In this document: positions 21,846 to 31,264 of the stretch, piece by piece
Layout: every line of letters begins with the position of its first letter
Position numbering within the stretch: the first letter of the stretch is position 1
Origin: Peribacillus alkalitolerans
Lineage (GTDB): Bacteria > Bacillota > Bacilli > Bacillales > DSM-1321
Direction: 5' to 3'
DNA length: 64,000 nucleotides
NCBI RefSeq assembly: GCF_010882125.1
Contig: NZ_JAAGVZ010000001.1
Location: forward strand, 450,862-514,861
Translations under genes and position numbers: made by a program
The notes under the pieces: model-generated
What the model was told of the DNA's origin: nothing
The model's input: only the letters and a program-made list of their open reading frames with translations
Databases searched by the model: none

Positions 21846-23948
21846 TTATGCTGTTTTTTGACCTACGACAGACATTTCAAGCAGCTCTGCTACATCGTAT
21901 GTCTTTACTTGGTCTTCAACTTCTTTCGCCTTCGTACCATCGGTAATCATCGTTAAGCAATAAGGACAGCCGGAACTGATGACTGAAGGGTCAACGGCAA
22001 GAGCTTGTTCTGTTCGAGCTACGTTAATGCGGTGGCCTGTTTCCTCTTCCATCCACATCAAACCTCCACCAGCTCCACAGCACATACCCTTCTCACGATT
22101 TCTTTCCATCTCTACAAGTTTCACGCCTGGAATGCTCTTTAAGATATCGCGTGGAGCATCATATACTTCATTGTATCGACCTAGATAACAGGAATCATGG
22201 AATGTAATCGTCTCATGCACTTCGTGTGTAGGAACAAGTCTTCCTTCCTTCACAAGCATTGCCAACACTTCTGTATGGTGATAAACCTCTGCCAGCAATC
22301 CGAAGTCTGGATATTCATTTTTGAAAATGTTATAGGCATGCGGGTCAATCGTAACAATCTTTTTGACCTCGTTCTTTTCAAACTCAGCGATATTGTTTGT
22401 AGCTAGCTCCTGGAACATGAACTCGTTTCCAAGACGACGAGCTGTGTCACCAGAGTTCTTTTCCTTGTTTCCAAGGATGGCGAATTTAACACCAGCTTCA
22501 TTCATGAGCTTAGCAAAGGATAAAGCAATCTTCTGGCTTCGGTTATCGTAAGATCCCATTGATCCAACCCAGAATAAGTATTCAAACTCTTCTCCAGCTT
22601 TGCTCATTTCTTTTACAGTTGGAACTGCCACATCCTCACGGACTTCACGCCAGTTTTCGCGTTCTTTTCGGTTCAAGCCCCAAGGGTTTCCTTGGCGTTC
22701 AATATTTTGCATTGCACGTTGTGCATCCGCATCTACCTTACCTTCCGTCATGACCAGGTAACGACGAAGGTCAATAATCTTATCAACATGCTCATTCATT
22801 ACCGGACATTGGTCCTCACAGTTACGGCAAGTTGTACATGCCCAGATTTCTTCTTCTGTAATGACTTCCCCGATTAAACTTGGGCTGTATGCTGAAGCAG
22901 CCGCTTGTTCTAATGCTCCTTGTTCCGCTGCAGCTAAGGCAAGCTGATTACCTTTAGTATTATTGAAAATAAAACCAGGTACCCAAGGTTGTTTTTTCGT
23001 AACTACTGCTCCTGTATCCGTTAAATGATCACGAAGTTTTAATATCAAGTCCATAGGAGAAAGCATTTTCCCCGTTCCTGTAGCAGGACACATATTTGTA
23101 CAACGGCCACATTCAACACAGGCATATAGATCAATTAATTGATGTTGAGTGAAATCTTCAATTTTCCCTACCCCAAATGACTCTTGAGTTTCATCCTCAA
23201 AGTCAATTTTTGTTAATTTCCCAGGGTTTGAAAGACGATGGAAAAATACGTTGGCAGGCCCTGCAATTAAGTGGGCGTGCTTGGATTGTGGTACATACAC
23301 TAAGAATGATAATAAGAAAATCGTATGCATCCACCAGAATAAATAGAAAGCAACAATGGCTGGAGTTTTTCCTATCCATCCAAAGATTCCTGCGATCATC
23401 GAAGCTACTGGCTCTGCCATAGAAGCTTCATGCCCGTGCCAGATCATGGACATCCCGTTTCCAAATAAAACGGAAACCATCAAACCACCAATGAAAATCA
23501 GTACTAAGCCAGATTTGAATCCACGCTTTAATCGTACTAGCTTTTCCACATAACGACGGTGGAACGCCCAAACAACTGCGACTAGAATCAAAAGTGTAAC
23601 GATTTCCTGGAAAAACGTAAATGCTGGATATAAAGGTCCAAGTGGCAAATGTGCACCTGGCTTAATCCCTTTAATAATAAAGTCAAGAGCTCCAAGCTGG
23701 ACTAGAATAAAGCCATAGAAGAACATGACGTGAATAATTCCACTTTTTTTGTCCTTCAACAGTTTTTTCTGTCCGAAAACATTGACCCATACAAGATCAA
23801 GTCTTTCTTTGACTCTATTGTCAAATTCCACTTTCTTACCAAGCTTGATGTACTCGATACGCGTGCGAATCAAATATACAAACATCCAGACTGCGTAAGC
23901 GGTTACAAGTAAGAACGCAAGCAAGTTTACCCATAGCAAACCATCCAT
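21846..23948 (-). CDS. fadF: Membrane iron-sulfur oxidoreductase FadF (heterodisulfide-reductase-like)
   Basis: 700 residues. The N-terminal third has about six transmembrane helices of the NarI/HdrE type; then two 4Fe-4S motifs (CVECGRCTNMCP near residue 290 and CTTCRNCEDQCP near 380); the C-terminal half has two CCG domains (SCYLGR...GMCCGAGGG...CPYC). This is ywjF/fadF, part of the FadR regulon in B. subtilis, thought to move electrons from fatty-acid oxidation (via ETF) to the quinone pool; the exact reaction is inference. A FadR-like operator overlaps its promoter. Gene order fadF-acdA-rpoE is kept here but with five extra genes in between. Confidence 0.93.
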   Translation of the reverse strand: MDGLLWVNLLAFLLVTAYAVWMFVYLIRTRIEYIKLGKKVEFDNRVKERLDLVWVNVFGQKKLLKDKKSGIIHVMFFYGFILVQLGALDFIIKGIKPGAHLPLGPLYPAFTFFQEIVTLLILVAVVWAFHRRYVEKLVRLKRGFKSGLVLIFIGGLMVSVLFGNGMSMIWHGHEASMAEPVASMIAGIFGWIGKTPAIVAFYLFWWMHTIFLLSFLVYVPQSKHAHLIAGPANVFFHRLSNPGKLTKIDFEDETQESFGVGKIEDFTQHQLIDLYACVECGRCTNMCPATGTGKMLSPMDLILKLRDHLTDTGAVVTKKQPWVPGFIFNNTKGNQLALAAAEQGALEQAAASAYSPSLIGEVITEEEIWACTTCRNCEDQCPVMNEHVDKIIDLRRYLVMTEGKVDADAQRAMQNIERQGNPWGLNRKERENWREVREDVAVPTVKEMSKAGEEFEYLFWVGSMGSYDNRSQKIALSFAKLMNEAGVKFAILGNKEKNSGDTARRLGNEFMFQELATNNIAEFEKNEVKKIVTIDPHAYNIFKNEYPDFGLLAEVYHHTEVLAMLVKEGRLVPTHEVHETITFHDSCYLGRYNEVYDAPRDILKSIPGVKLVEMERNREKGMCCGAGGGLMWMEEETGHRINVARTEQALAVDPSVISSGCPYCLTMITDGTKAKEVEDQVKTYDVAELLEMSVVGQKTA

Positions 23949-24066
23949 AAATGATGCCCCTTTCCTGTGAAGAATAGTGTCTACCCTCTAAAATGGCGAC
24001 CTATAATTTCAAATAATGCCAAACAATCCAAACAATTATATTTTTCAGAATTTTAGTCCTACTTAC

Positions 24067-24094
24067 ATTATATTATGAATGAGCATTCAGTCAA
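24067..24094 (-). promoter_or_regulatory. SigmaA promoter of fadF with overlapping FadR-like operator
   Basis: Minus strand TTGACT (24089-24094), 16-nt spacer, TATAAT (24067-24072). The imperfect palindrome TGAATGAGCATTCAGTCA at 24076-24093 agrees with the B. subtilis FadR consensus TGAATGAMTANTCATTCA at all but three positions and covers the spacer and -35, so bound repressor would block polymerase. Long acyl-CoA would release it (known for FadR). Confidence 0.75.
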
Positions 24095-24257
24095 CCAATT
24101 TTTTGTTTTTCATTTCATACCTCCTCTTATTTTTTGGAGAAATTTTAAAATATCAGCTTTATGTGTCTCTTTTATGGGAATAGGTTTGATATCAAAAGGA
24201 ATAAGACAAACTATATAAATCGGGAAAAGTGAACGTGCTGAGTGAAGGGGGAGAATA

Positions 24258-25463
24258 ATGGTTAAAATCGTTGTAATAATACTATTTATCCTATTTTGTT
24301 TGACCATATGGCTTTTCACCGATTATAAACTAGGTCGTAAAAAGCATCTCGAAAATTTTAGTGAGAAAAAATATCCTAAACGACATAGTGATATTCAATT
24401 ATTTTCCAACGGAAATCCCCTATTTAAAGACATGTTTAAAGAAATTCGTTCTGCTCAAAAGCATATTCATATTCTGTTTTACATTGTTAAGGATGATAAA
24501 ATGAGCACCGAATTTCTTCAATTACTGAAGGAAAAAGCAGAGCAGGGATTGGAAGTACGATTATTGCTGGATTGGATGGGAAGCTATAAAGTCAAACGAA
24601 GCATAATTAAGGAAATGAGGGCCAGTGGGGCATCCTTTTCTTTTTGCCAAGTTCCTAAGTTCCCATATTTGTTTTACTCTTCTCAGGAGAGAAATCATAG
24701 AAAAATTACCGTCATTGATGGCAAAATGGCTTACCTTGGGGGCTACAATATTGGGAAAGAATATATCGATCAAGATCCCGAACTTAGTCCTTGGAGAGAC
24801 TATCACATAAAAATGGTTGGTGAAGGAGTCAAAGATTTACAGGAGGAATTTCTAACAGATTGGTTTAACGCTACACAGGAAGATTTACGTCCCAATGAGA
24901 CATACTTCCCTCCTTTAAAACAGGGAAAATGTCTGCATCAGCTTGCTCCGACTGAAGGTGTTTTGCTTGAACGCAAGTATTTGCATATTCTAAATACGGC
25001 CAAAAAGGAAGTTGTCATCGGAACCCCCTACTTTATACCTAGTAAAGTACTGCTACAAAAATTAATTGAGATTTTACGAAAAGGTATTAAGCTTACGATC
25101 ATCGTTCCATATAATCCCGACCATGCGCTGGTTAAAGAAGCTGCCTTCCCCCATTTTAGGAAGTTACTTAAAGAAGGTGCGGAAGTCCATCAATACCGTA
25201 AAGGCTTTTATCATGCTAAGTTCATATTGATCGACCATGAGATGCTTGATTTAGGTACTGCCAATTTTGACAAGCGTAGTTTATTCCTGAACCATGAAAT
25301 GAATTGCTATATCTTTGACAAAGTCTGCATCCGCAATATGGATGATGAATTAAAAAAGGATGTTGAAAACAGTACACCACTTACGCTAGAGATGTTGAAC
25401 AAGACAAACCTTTTACGAGCCTTCAAAGAAAAGCTCGGATCACTCATCTCACATTTTTTATAA
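24258..25463 (+). CDS. clsB: Cardiolipin synthase-type phospholipase D protein (ClsB/YwjE)
   Basis: 401 residues: an N-terminal transmembrane helix (about 2-20) and two HKD domains, first with [10 protein letters not shown] near residue 151 and second with HAKFILIDH near 320. Both catalytic HxKxxxxD sets are intact, so it should join phosphatidylglycerol units into cardiolipin at the membrane. Ortholog by position of ywjE, divergent from fadF and 17 bp ahead of uvsE. GGGGGAG ribosome site before the ATG. Confidence 0.9.
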   Translation: MVKIVVIILFILFCLTIWLFTDYKLGRKKHLENFSEKKYPKRHSDIQLFSNGNPLFKDMFKEIRSAQKHIHILFYIVKDDKMSTEFLQLLKEKAEQGLEVRLLLDWMGSYKVKRSIIKEMRASGASFSFCQVPKFPYLFYSSQERNHRKITVIDGKMAYLGGYNIGKEYIDQDPELSPWRDYHIKMVGEGVKDLQEEFLTDWFNATQEDLRPNETYFPPLKQGKCLHQLAPTEGVLLERKYLHILNTAKKEVVIGTPYFIPSKVLLQKLIEILRKGIKLTIIVPYNPDHALVKEAAFPHFRKLLKEGAEVHQYRKGFYHAKFILIDHEMLDLGTANFDKRSLFLNHEMNCYIFDKVCIRNMDDELKKDVENSTPLTLEMLNKTNLLRAFKEKLGSLISHFL

Positions 25464-25480
25464 TGCTAAAGGAGAACGAC

Positions 25481-26437
25481 ATGAAAATCCGTTTTGGTTA
25501 TGTCTCCCACGCTTTGAACCTGTGGGAGGCCACTCCAGCTAGAACGATGACCTTTAAACGATATTCCCAACTAGGAAAAGAAGAACGTGAGGAAAAATTA
25601 AAAGAAGTGACGCAAGCAAACTTACGTACTACCCTACGTATTCTTTATTACAATGTGGCCCAAGGGATTGAGCTTTATCGAATGTCTAGTTCCATTGTCC
25701 CTCTTGCAACTCACCCTGATGTGAATTGGGACTTTACCACACCCTTTAAACGTGAATGGGAGGAACTTGGAGAGATTGTTCAAGTCCACAATCTAAGGGT
25801 CAGCTTTCATCCTAATCAGTTCACTCTTTTCACAAGTCCAAAAGAAAGTATTACTATCAATGCCGTGACCGATATGGAATATCATTACAATATGTTGAAA
25901 GCGATGGGCGTACATGAGTCGTCCTACATCAACATCCATGTTGGTGGAGCTTACGGGGATAAAACCTCATCCCTTGAGCGTTTTCACAACAATATTAAAA
26001 TACTGCCTGTAGAGATTAAACAACAAATGACGCTGGAAAACGATGATAAGACCTACACTACAGAGGAAACGTTGAATGTCTGCCTCCGGGAAGAAATTCC
26101 TTTTGTATTTGACTACCATCATCATATGGCTAATCTTTGCAATCAACCTTTGACCGACTTGCTTCCAAAAGCCTTTAAAACTTGGGAGAGAACCGGAATT
26201 CCTCCAAAGATCCATATTTCTTCCCCTAAAGGTGAAAAAGAATTACGTTCCCATTCAGATTTTGTCGATCCCGTTTTCCTGGCACCATTGATGGGATTAC
26301 TCAAGGACATGGGACAGGATGTTGATTTCATGATTGAAGCCAAACGTAAAGATCAAGCAATGCTTCAATTGATTGAGGATTTTTCCAAGCAACGTGGGAT
26401 TAAACGAATTAGTGGTGGGGTTTTGGAGATTAAATAG
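25481..26437 (+). CDS. uvsE: UV damage endonuclease UvsE (UVDE)
   Basis: Nicks DNA 5' of UV photoproducts, in Bacillus important for spore DNA repair. 318 residues from [15 protein letters not shown], with the TIM-barrel metal sites seen as [40 protein letters not shown] and [12 protein letters not shown]. The start six codons after an earlier ATG was chosen because AAGGAGAA lies seven nt before it. Forms a two-gene operon with clsB and ends in a terminator. Confidence 0.94.
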   Translation: MKIRFGYVSHALNLWEATPARTMTFKRYSQLGKEEREEKLKEVTQANLRTTLRILYYNVAQGIELYRMSSSIVPLATHPDVNWDFTTPFKREWEELGEIVQVHNLRVSFHPNQFTLFTSPKESITINAVTDMEYHYNMLKAMGVHESSYINIHVGGAYGDKTSSLERFHNNIKILPVEIKQQMTLENDDKTYTTEETLNVCLREEIPFVFDYHHHMANLCNQPLTDLLPKAFKTWERTGIPPKIHISSPKGEKELRSHSDFVDPVFLAPLMGLLKDMGQDVDFMIEAKRKDQAMLQLIEDFSKQRGIKRISGGVLEIK

Positions 26438-26447
26438 TGGAAATGAT

Positions 26448-26476
26448 GATGCCTTGTAGATGGGCATCTTTTTTTG
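26448..26476 (+). terminator. Intrinsic terminator of clsB-uvsE
   Basis: GATGCC / GGCATC hairpin followed by TTTTTTT, 11 nt past the uvsE stop. Confidence 0.8.
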
Positions 26477-26482
26477 CTTGTT

Positions 26483-26697
26483 GCGGATATATTGTGTATT
26501 TCCACGGATAAAATGATTTTTTCACGGATATATGTCTAAAAGTCACGGATATCCCATAAAAACTAGTACCTTTTAGGAACTACATGTACCTCCTTTCAGG
26601 AAATTACCGATTTTATATCATATTTTACCGAATCGACCACAGATATTACCGAATTCCTCAATATATTACCAAACCGGCATCAGATATTACCGAATCA
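26483..26697. repeat. Phased 20-21 bp array, word changes CGGATA to ACCGAAT
   Basis: CGGATA starts at 26484, 26505, 26525 and 26546; ACCGA/ACCAA starts at 26606, 26627, 26648, 26668 and 26689. Steps within both blocks are 20 or 21 bp. The 60-bp gap between blocks equals three steps and holds two GTACCT words (26567, 26587), so this reads as one array of about eleven units. Bases between words are not conserved. It fills the space between the uvsE terminator and the argS terminator. Confidence 0.8.
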
Positions 26698-26720
26698 AAA
26701 AATCTACTTCATTCAAATAA

Positions 26721-26748
26721 AAAACCTGGAGGTCCCCCTCCAGGTTTT
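26721..26748. terminator. Terminator of argS
   Basis: AAAACCTGGAGG / CCTCCAGGTTTT with T-rich tails; six bases past the argS stop on the minus strand. Confidence 0.88.
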
Positions 26749-26753
26749 CCTAA

Positions 26754-28424
26754 CTACATTTTTTCCGGTGCTGAAACTCCAATTAGAGCTAAAGCATTTT
26801 TTAATGTAATTTGTACAGCTTTAATTAATGCAAGTCTTGCTTTCGTACGTTCCATGTTATCTACATCCAACACTTTCTCTGCTCCATAGAAGCTATGGAA
26901 TGTGGACGCTAGGTCGAAGATATAGTTGGAAATACGGTGAGGTAGACGTTTTTCAGCTGCCTCTGCAATCGCTTGTGGGAACTCCCCTAACTTCTTAAGG
27001 ACATCCATTTCTTTTTCGGCAGAAACTTGGCTTAAGTCAAGATTACCGTCAAATTGGATTCCTTGCTCTTCGCCTTGACGTAGGATACTACAGATACGTG
27101 CATGTGCGTATTGCGCATAGAATACAGGGTTTTCATTGGATTGAGAAACCGCTAAGTCTAAATCGAAGTCCATATGAGTATCCGCGCTTCTCATTGCAAA
27201 GAAATAACGAGTCGCATCGAGACCAACTTCTTCAATCAGGTCACGCATCGTGACAGCTTTACCTGTACGTTTACTCATTTTCATTTTTTCGCCATCTTTA
27301 TATAAATGGACAAGCTGGATGATTTCCACTTCTAATTGATCACGATTGTAGCCAAGCGCCTCGATGGCAGCTTTCATACGTGGAATGTAACCATGATGGT
27401 CCGCTCCCCAAATATTGATCAACTTTTCAAAACCACGCTCTAACTTGTCTTTATGGTATGCAATGTCTGGAGTCAAATACGTGTAAGAACCGTCTTGCTT
27501 GATTAGAACACGGTCTTTATCGTCTCCAAGCTCAGTGGATCGGAACCAAGTCGCACCGTCTTTTTCGTAGATATGGCCTCTTTCCTTCAAAGTCTCAAGG
27601 CCCGCATCAATTTTCCCATTGTGGTATAGAGATGTCTCTGAATACCATACGTCAAATCCTACACGGAAGTTTTCCAAGTCCTTTTTCAACTTCTCCATTT
27701 CAACCTTCAAGCCATATTCTCTGAAGAAATCAAAACGAACTTCCTGGCTTTCCATGACAAATTTGTCACCGTACTCATCAGCAAGGGTTTTTCCGAAACC
27801 GATAATGTCCTCACCGTGATAGCCATCCGCCGGCATTTCTTTTTCGATACCTAGAGCTTGGAAATAACGCGCTTCAACGGAAAGGGCTAAATTGTTGATT
27901 TGATTCCCTGCATCATTGATGTAATATTCACGGGATACATCGTAGCCAGCTTTTGCTAAGATATTGCAAAGAGAATCACCGACTGCCGCCCCACGAGCAT
28001 GACCTAAATGTAAATCTCCTGTTGGGTTCGCTGACACAAACTCCACCTGGATTTTTTGGCCGTTACCAAAAGTGCTTTCTCCGTACTGGTCCCCTGCTTC
28101 AATAATCGTAGGGATTAATTCCGCTAAATAACTATTATTCATATAAAAATTAATGAATCCAGGCCCAGCAATTTCCATTTTTTCAATAGAAGCCTTTGAA
28201 GTGTCAAAATGTTCAATGATGGCTTCTGCAATCATTTTTGGTGCCTTCTTCGCAATCTTAGTCAATTGCATGGCCATGTTTGTTGAATAGTCCCCATGCG
28301 CCTTTTCCTTAGGTGTTTCTAAAATCACGTTCGGAATTTGATCTTCTGTAGCTAGATTGGCTTTGATTACAGCTTCTTTAATTGCTTGTTTAAGATTTTC
28401 CTGAACTTGTGCAGCTATATTCAT
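26754..28424 (-). CDS. argS: Arginyl-tRNA synthetase
   Basis: Charges tRNA-Arg. 556 residues with the N-terminal additional domain, the class I signature [16 protein letters not shown] (HLGH in place of HIGH, near residues 125-140), KMSKRTG (KMSKS-type loop, near residue 375-381) and the C-terminal anticodon-binding helices ending at SAPEKM. Start overlaps the ywiB stop by one base (TAATG), which suggests translational coupling. Position between ywiB and uvsE agrees with B. subtilis. Secure. Confidence 0.97.
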   Translation of the reverse strand: MNIAAQVQENLKQAIKEAVIKANLATEDQIPNVILETPKEKAHGDYSTNMAMQLTKIAKKAPKMIAEAIIEHFDTSKASIEKMEIAGPGFINFYMNNSYLAELIPTIIEAGDQYGESTFGNGQKIQVEFVSANPTGDLHLGHARGAAVGDSLCNILAKAGYDVSREYYINDAGNQINNLALSVEARYFQALGIEKEMPADGYHGEDIIGFGKTLADEYGDKFVMESQEVRFDFFREYGLKVEMEKLKKDLENFRVGFDVWYSETSLYHNGKIDAGLETLKERGHIYEKDGATWFRSTELGDDKDRVLIKQDGSYTYLTPDIAYHKDKLERGFEKLINIWGADHHGYIPRMKAAIEALGYNRDQLEVEIIQLVHLYKDGEKMKMSKRTGKAVTMRDLIEEVGLDATRYFFAMRSADTHMDFDLDLAVSQSNENPVFYAQYAHARICSILRQGEEQGIQFDGNLDLSQVSAEKEMDVLKKLGEFPQAIAEAAEKRLPHRISNYIFDLASTFHSFYGAEKVLDVDNMERTKARLALIKAVQITLKNALALIGVSAPEKM

Positions 28425-28861
28425 TACTTCTGCTCCTCCTTATATAGTATCGTCATCTCATATTGACCGATCTTGTTTCCTTGCATGTTCAAATCATAGA
28501 TAAGACTTATGATACCTTCTTTTTTGAGATTATTCCATGTATACTCCATCTTGTTTGTATAGGTTAACATTTGCATGGATCCGTATTGGCTTTCATATAC
28601 ACCAACCGTTTCAACATCACGCCTAAATCGTTGACGCATCTTGATAGGACCCTTCCTCATGATAAAAGCTTCTTCATCATTCCATTTAAAGACTGTTTGA
28701 ATTCTTTCTTGGTTATCTTCTTGTATTTCATCATACTGCAAGTAAAGAGTCTCCCCTTTTGTCTGCGCAGTACCAAAGGTGATAAATTCGTACTCTTCTT
28801 TTTCATTCCCGCTGGAGATCACGGTTTTAAGTGTGACTTTCACATCTTTTTGTTCAGACAT
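28424..28861 (-). CDS. ywiB: DUF1934 beta-barrel protein YwiB
   Basis: 145 residues of the calycin-like DUF1934 family, always found before argS in Bacillus; function unknown. Strand-rich with conserved features such as [11 protein letters not shown] and [17 protein letters not shown] near the C-terminus. No signal peptide or membrane segment. The ATG at MSEQK was preferred; an ATG four codons upstream sits directly on the AAGG ribosome site. It shares its stop with the argS start. Function not inferred. Confidence 0.88.
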   Translation of the reverse strand: MSEQKDVKVTLKTVISSGNEKEEYEFITFGTAQTKGETLYLQYDEIQEDNQERIQTVFKWNDEEAFIMRKGPIKMRQRFRRDVETVGVYESQYGSMQMLTYTNKMEYTWNNLKKEGIISLIYDLNMQGNKIGQYEMTILYKEEQK

Positions 28862-28951
28862 TATATTACACATCCTTAATTCCGGACTAATTGCTTAATT
28901 AATTTAGTATAAAGATTCTGCCCTGAAGTTTCAACAATGGAAAAAGCGCAA

Positions 28952-28980
28952 AGCCCGAACGATGCCGTTCGGGCTTCTTT
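28952..28980 (-). terminator. Intrinsic terminator of speB
   Basis: AGCCCGAACG / CGTTCGGGCT, 10-bp GC-rich stem, 4-nt loop, T-rich downstream on both strands; 20 nt past the speB stop. Confidence 0.8.
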
Positions 28981-28998
28981 TAATGGGCACTTATACTT

Positions 28999-29877
28999 TT
29001 ATCGTTTTTGAACCCATCCTAAAATCATTTCACGAATAAGCTTACTAGCAGTGTTAGCTGTCTGTTCTGACACATCATAGATTGGAGCTACTTCTACTAA
29101 ATCACAGCCAACTACACGAATATCCGATTTAGCGATTTCATGAATGGATGCCAGTAATTCCTTAGATGTGATTCCACCGCAATCTACTGTTCCAGTTCCA
29201 GGAGCATGTGCTGGATCTAATACATCAATATCAATCGTTACATAGACAGGACGGCCTGCCAATGTAGGTAGGATTTCTTTAAGGGGCTCTAACACTTCGA
29301 ACTTGGAAATGTGCATGCCATTTTCCTTTGCCCATTGGAACTCTTCTTTCATTCCAGAACGGATTCCAAAGGAGTAAACATTGTTAGGTCCGATGTGCTC
29401 AGCGATTTTTCGTATAGGAGTCGAGTGTGATAATGGCTCGCCTTCATAGTTCTCACGAAGGTCTGTATGAGCATCCATATGGATAATGGCTAAGTCAGGA
29501 TATTTCTTAGCCATCGCCTTCATTACAGGCCATGAAACTAAGTGTTCCCCACCCATGCCTAAAGGGAATTTCCCTTCAGCCAATAATTTATCAATAAATT
29601 CTTCAATCATGTCCAAGCTCTTTTGGGCATTTCCAAACGGAAGCGGAATATCGCCTGCATCGAAATATTTTACTTCTTCTAATTCACGGTCTAAATACGC
29701 ACTATATTCTTCAAGACCAATAGATACTTCACGAATACGTGTAGGACCAAAACGAGAACCTGGACGGTAACTGACTGTCCAATCCATTGGCATTCCGTAT
29801 AGTACCGCTTCTGCCTCTTCAAAGTTTTGATGGCTTTTAATAAACACATTACCTGAATACGCTTCATCAAATCGCAT
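28999..29877 (-). CDS. speB: Agmatinase
   Basis: Hydrolyses agmatine to putrescine and urea, feeding spermidine synthesis. 292 residues of the ureohydrolase family with the manganese ligands in MGGEHLVS, MDAHTDLR and DIDVLDPAHAPGTG. It lies 114 bp downstream of speE, the usual speE-speB pair; a hairpin with a T run between them (29931-29975) may lower readthrough. Ribosome site GAGGAGGAAA is strong. Secure. Confidence 0.95.
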   Translation of the reverse strand: MRFDEAYSGNVFIKSHQNFEEAEAVLYGMPMDWTVSYRPGSRFGPTRIREVSIGLEEYSAYLDRELEEVKYFDAGDIPLPFGNAQKSLDMIEEFIDKLLAEGKFPLGMGGEHLVSWPVMKAMAKKYPDLAIIHMDAHTDLRENYEGEPLSHSTPIRKIAEHIGPNNVYSFGIRSGMKEEFQWAKENGMHISKFEVLEPLKEILPTLAGRPVYVTIDIDVLDPAHAPGTGTVDCGGITSKELLASIHEIAKSDIRVVGCDLVEVAPIYDVSEQTANTASKLIREMILGWVQKR

Positions 29878-29930
29878 GGGGTTTCCTCCTCATATGTATG
29901 TAAAAAACATTAAAGGTATTTTAGTCGCTA

Positions 29931-29975
29931 TAAAAAGCGGCTGAAACAAAGCATTCTCGCGTCATTTCAGCCGCT
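29931..29975 (-). terminator. Hairpin terminator between speE and speB
   Basis: AGCGGCTGAAA / TTTCAGCCGCT, 11-bp stem followed by TTTTTAT on the minus strand, inside the speE-speB gap, so it may act as a partial terminator. Confidence 0.75.
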
Positions 29976-29991
29976 CCGGTCAAGCATCTGA

Positions 29992-30819
29992 TTATTTTGT
30001 TAAGTCACCAACAAATTTAGGTAATACAAAAGCAGCTTTGTGAAGTTCTTTTGTATAATATTTTGTTTCGATTTCGTGGAAACGCTCCTCACTTACTTCA
30101 AGTGGATCGTACTTCTTGGAACCTAGAGTGAAGCACCACATTCCACTTGGATAAGTCGGGATGTTTGCAATATATAAACGAGTGATTGGGAAGATTTCCT
30201 TAACATCCTTTTGTACTTGGCGGATTAGATCAGCCTTGAACCAAGGGTTGTCGGATTGAGCTACAAAAATCCCATCTTCTTTTAATGCCTTTGAGATTCC
30301 AGCATAGAAACCTTTAGTGAATAAGTTTACTGCAGGGCCTACTGGCTCTGTAGAATCAACCATGATTACATCATATTTGTTTTCTGCAGTCGCGATATGC
30401 AAGAAGCCATCGTCAACTTGTACATCTACACGCTCATCTTCAAGCATACCTGCAATCGCTGGAAGGTATTTCTTAGAATACTCGATTACCTTGCCATCAA
30501 TATCAACTAAAGTAGCTTTCTTTACACTTGGATGCTTTAATACTTCACGGATTACGCCACCGTCTCCGCCACCTACTACTAGTACATGCTCTGGATTTGG
30601 ATGTGTGAATAAAGGAACGTGTGCAACCATTTCATGATACACAAACTCGTCCTTATCAGAAGTCATAACCATATCATCTAACAGAAGCATTGTTCCCCAT
30701 TCTTCCGTTTCAACCATATCTAGCTTTTGGAAGTCTGTTTGTTCTGTATGTAAAGTGCGATTCACCTTCATTGTAATACCGAAGTTCTCAGTTTGTTTCT
30801 CAGTAAACCAAAGTCCCAT
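29992..30819 (-). CDS. speE: Spermidine synthase
   Basis: Transfers an aminopropyl group from decarboxylated S-adenosylmethionine to putrescine. 275 residues: small N-terminal beta domain, then Rossmann-like core with [13 protein letters not shown] (cofactor site, about residues 81-93), [14 protein letters not shown] and the catalytic Asp in [10 protein letters not shown]. Divergent from pbpG. Its leader contains a promoter (31059-31086) and a terminator-like hairpin (30974-31021) 155 nt before the ATG, so expression may be attenuated (inference). Confidence 0.96.
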   Translation of the reverse strand: MGLWFTEKQTENFGITMKVNRTLHTEQTDFQKLDMVETEEWGTMLLLDDMVMTSDKDEFVYHEMVAHVPLFTHPNPEHVLVVGGGDGGVIREVLKHPSVKKATLVDIDGKVIEYSKKYLPAIAGMLEDERVDVQVDDGFLHIATAENKYDVIMVDSTEPVGPAVNLFTKGFYAGISKALKEDGIFVAQSDNPWFKADLIRQVQKDVKEIFPITRLYIANIPTYPSGMWCFTLGSKKYDPLEVSEERFHEIETKYYTKELHKAAFVLPKFVGDLTK

Positions 30820-30973
30820 CGTAATCGCTTCCTCTCTTATTTCAATATTTTATAGATTAATTCACATATTCTTGCCGTGTTATCGCTGTTGGGAGTATGC
30901 ATTTTTTCCACATGCTATTAACGTCCCCTAACTAGGTTGTATCAAAACAAAAAAACGAAAAAAACCATGCCAT

Positions 30974-31021
30974 TTAAAAAAACTCGGTCCAGCCATTCCC
31001 TTTGGAAAGGTGTACCGGGTT
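30974..31021 (-). terminator. Leader terminator/attenuator candidate upstream of speE
   Basis: Minus strand AACCCGGT...ACCGAGTT outer stem with an inner CCTTTCC / GGGAATGG stem, then seven T. No minus-strand gene lies upstream that it could end, but a promoter lies 38 nt upstream, so it sits inside the speE leader or ends a short RNA of about 75 nt. Confidence 0.6.
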
Positions 31022-31058
31022 TGTGTTTTAAATCTATTCTTTTTTATGCACAAAAAAA

Positions 31059-31086
31059 AGTATAGAACAATGCGAAAAAAATGCAA
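31059..31086 (-). promoter_or_regulatory. SigmaA promoter of speE
   Basis: TTGCAT (31081-31086), 16-nt spacer, TATACT (31059-31064) on the minus strand. Confidence 0.65.
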
Positions 31087-31189
31087 GAAAAATTTTGCGT
31101 TTCTTAAAATTGAACTTCTATAATCATTCACCAATAGCCTCTAAACCTCGTTTTCCCTCCAAAAATCATAAGAAAGTTTCCCCTCCCAT

Positions 31190-31219
31190 GTTTAAAATGT
31201 CCGATGTTTTTTCATAATG
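31190..31219 (+). promoter_or_regulatory. SigmaG/SigmaF-like promoter of pbpG
   Basis: GTTTA, 18-nt spacer, CATAATG resembles GHATR-N18-CATWMTA with one mismatch per box, 46 nt upstream of the start. Forespore expression of pbpG is known in B. subtilis; the site is a consensus-based guess. Confidence 0.45.
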
Positions 31220-31264
31220 GTTAATACACATTCAGGATGATGTCTGTAATTGGGGGTGAAAACA

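Noticed and set aside
24110..24319. 69-codon frame opposite the clsB start
   Set aside because: Overlaps the clsB start and lacks a ribosome site.
26483..26697. Phased array as a CRISPR
   Set aside because: Conserved part is only 6-10 bp, unit is 20-21 bp, no cas genes, and spacers are too short.
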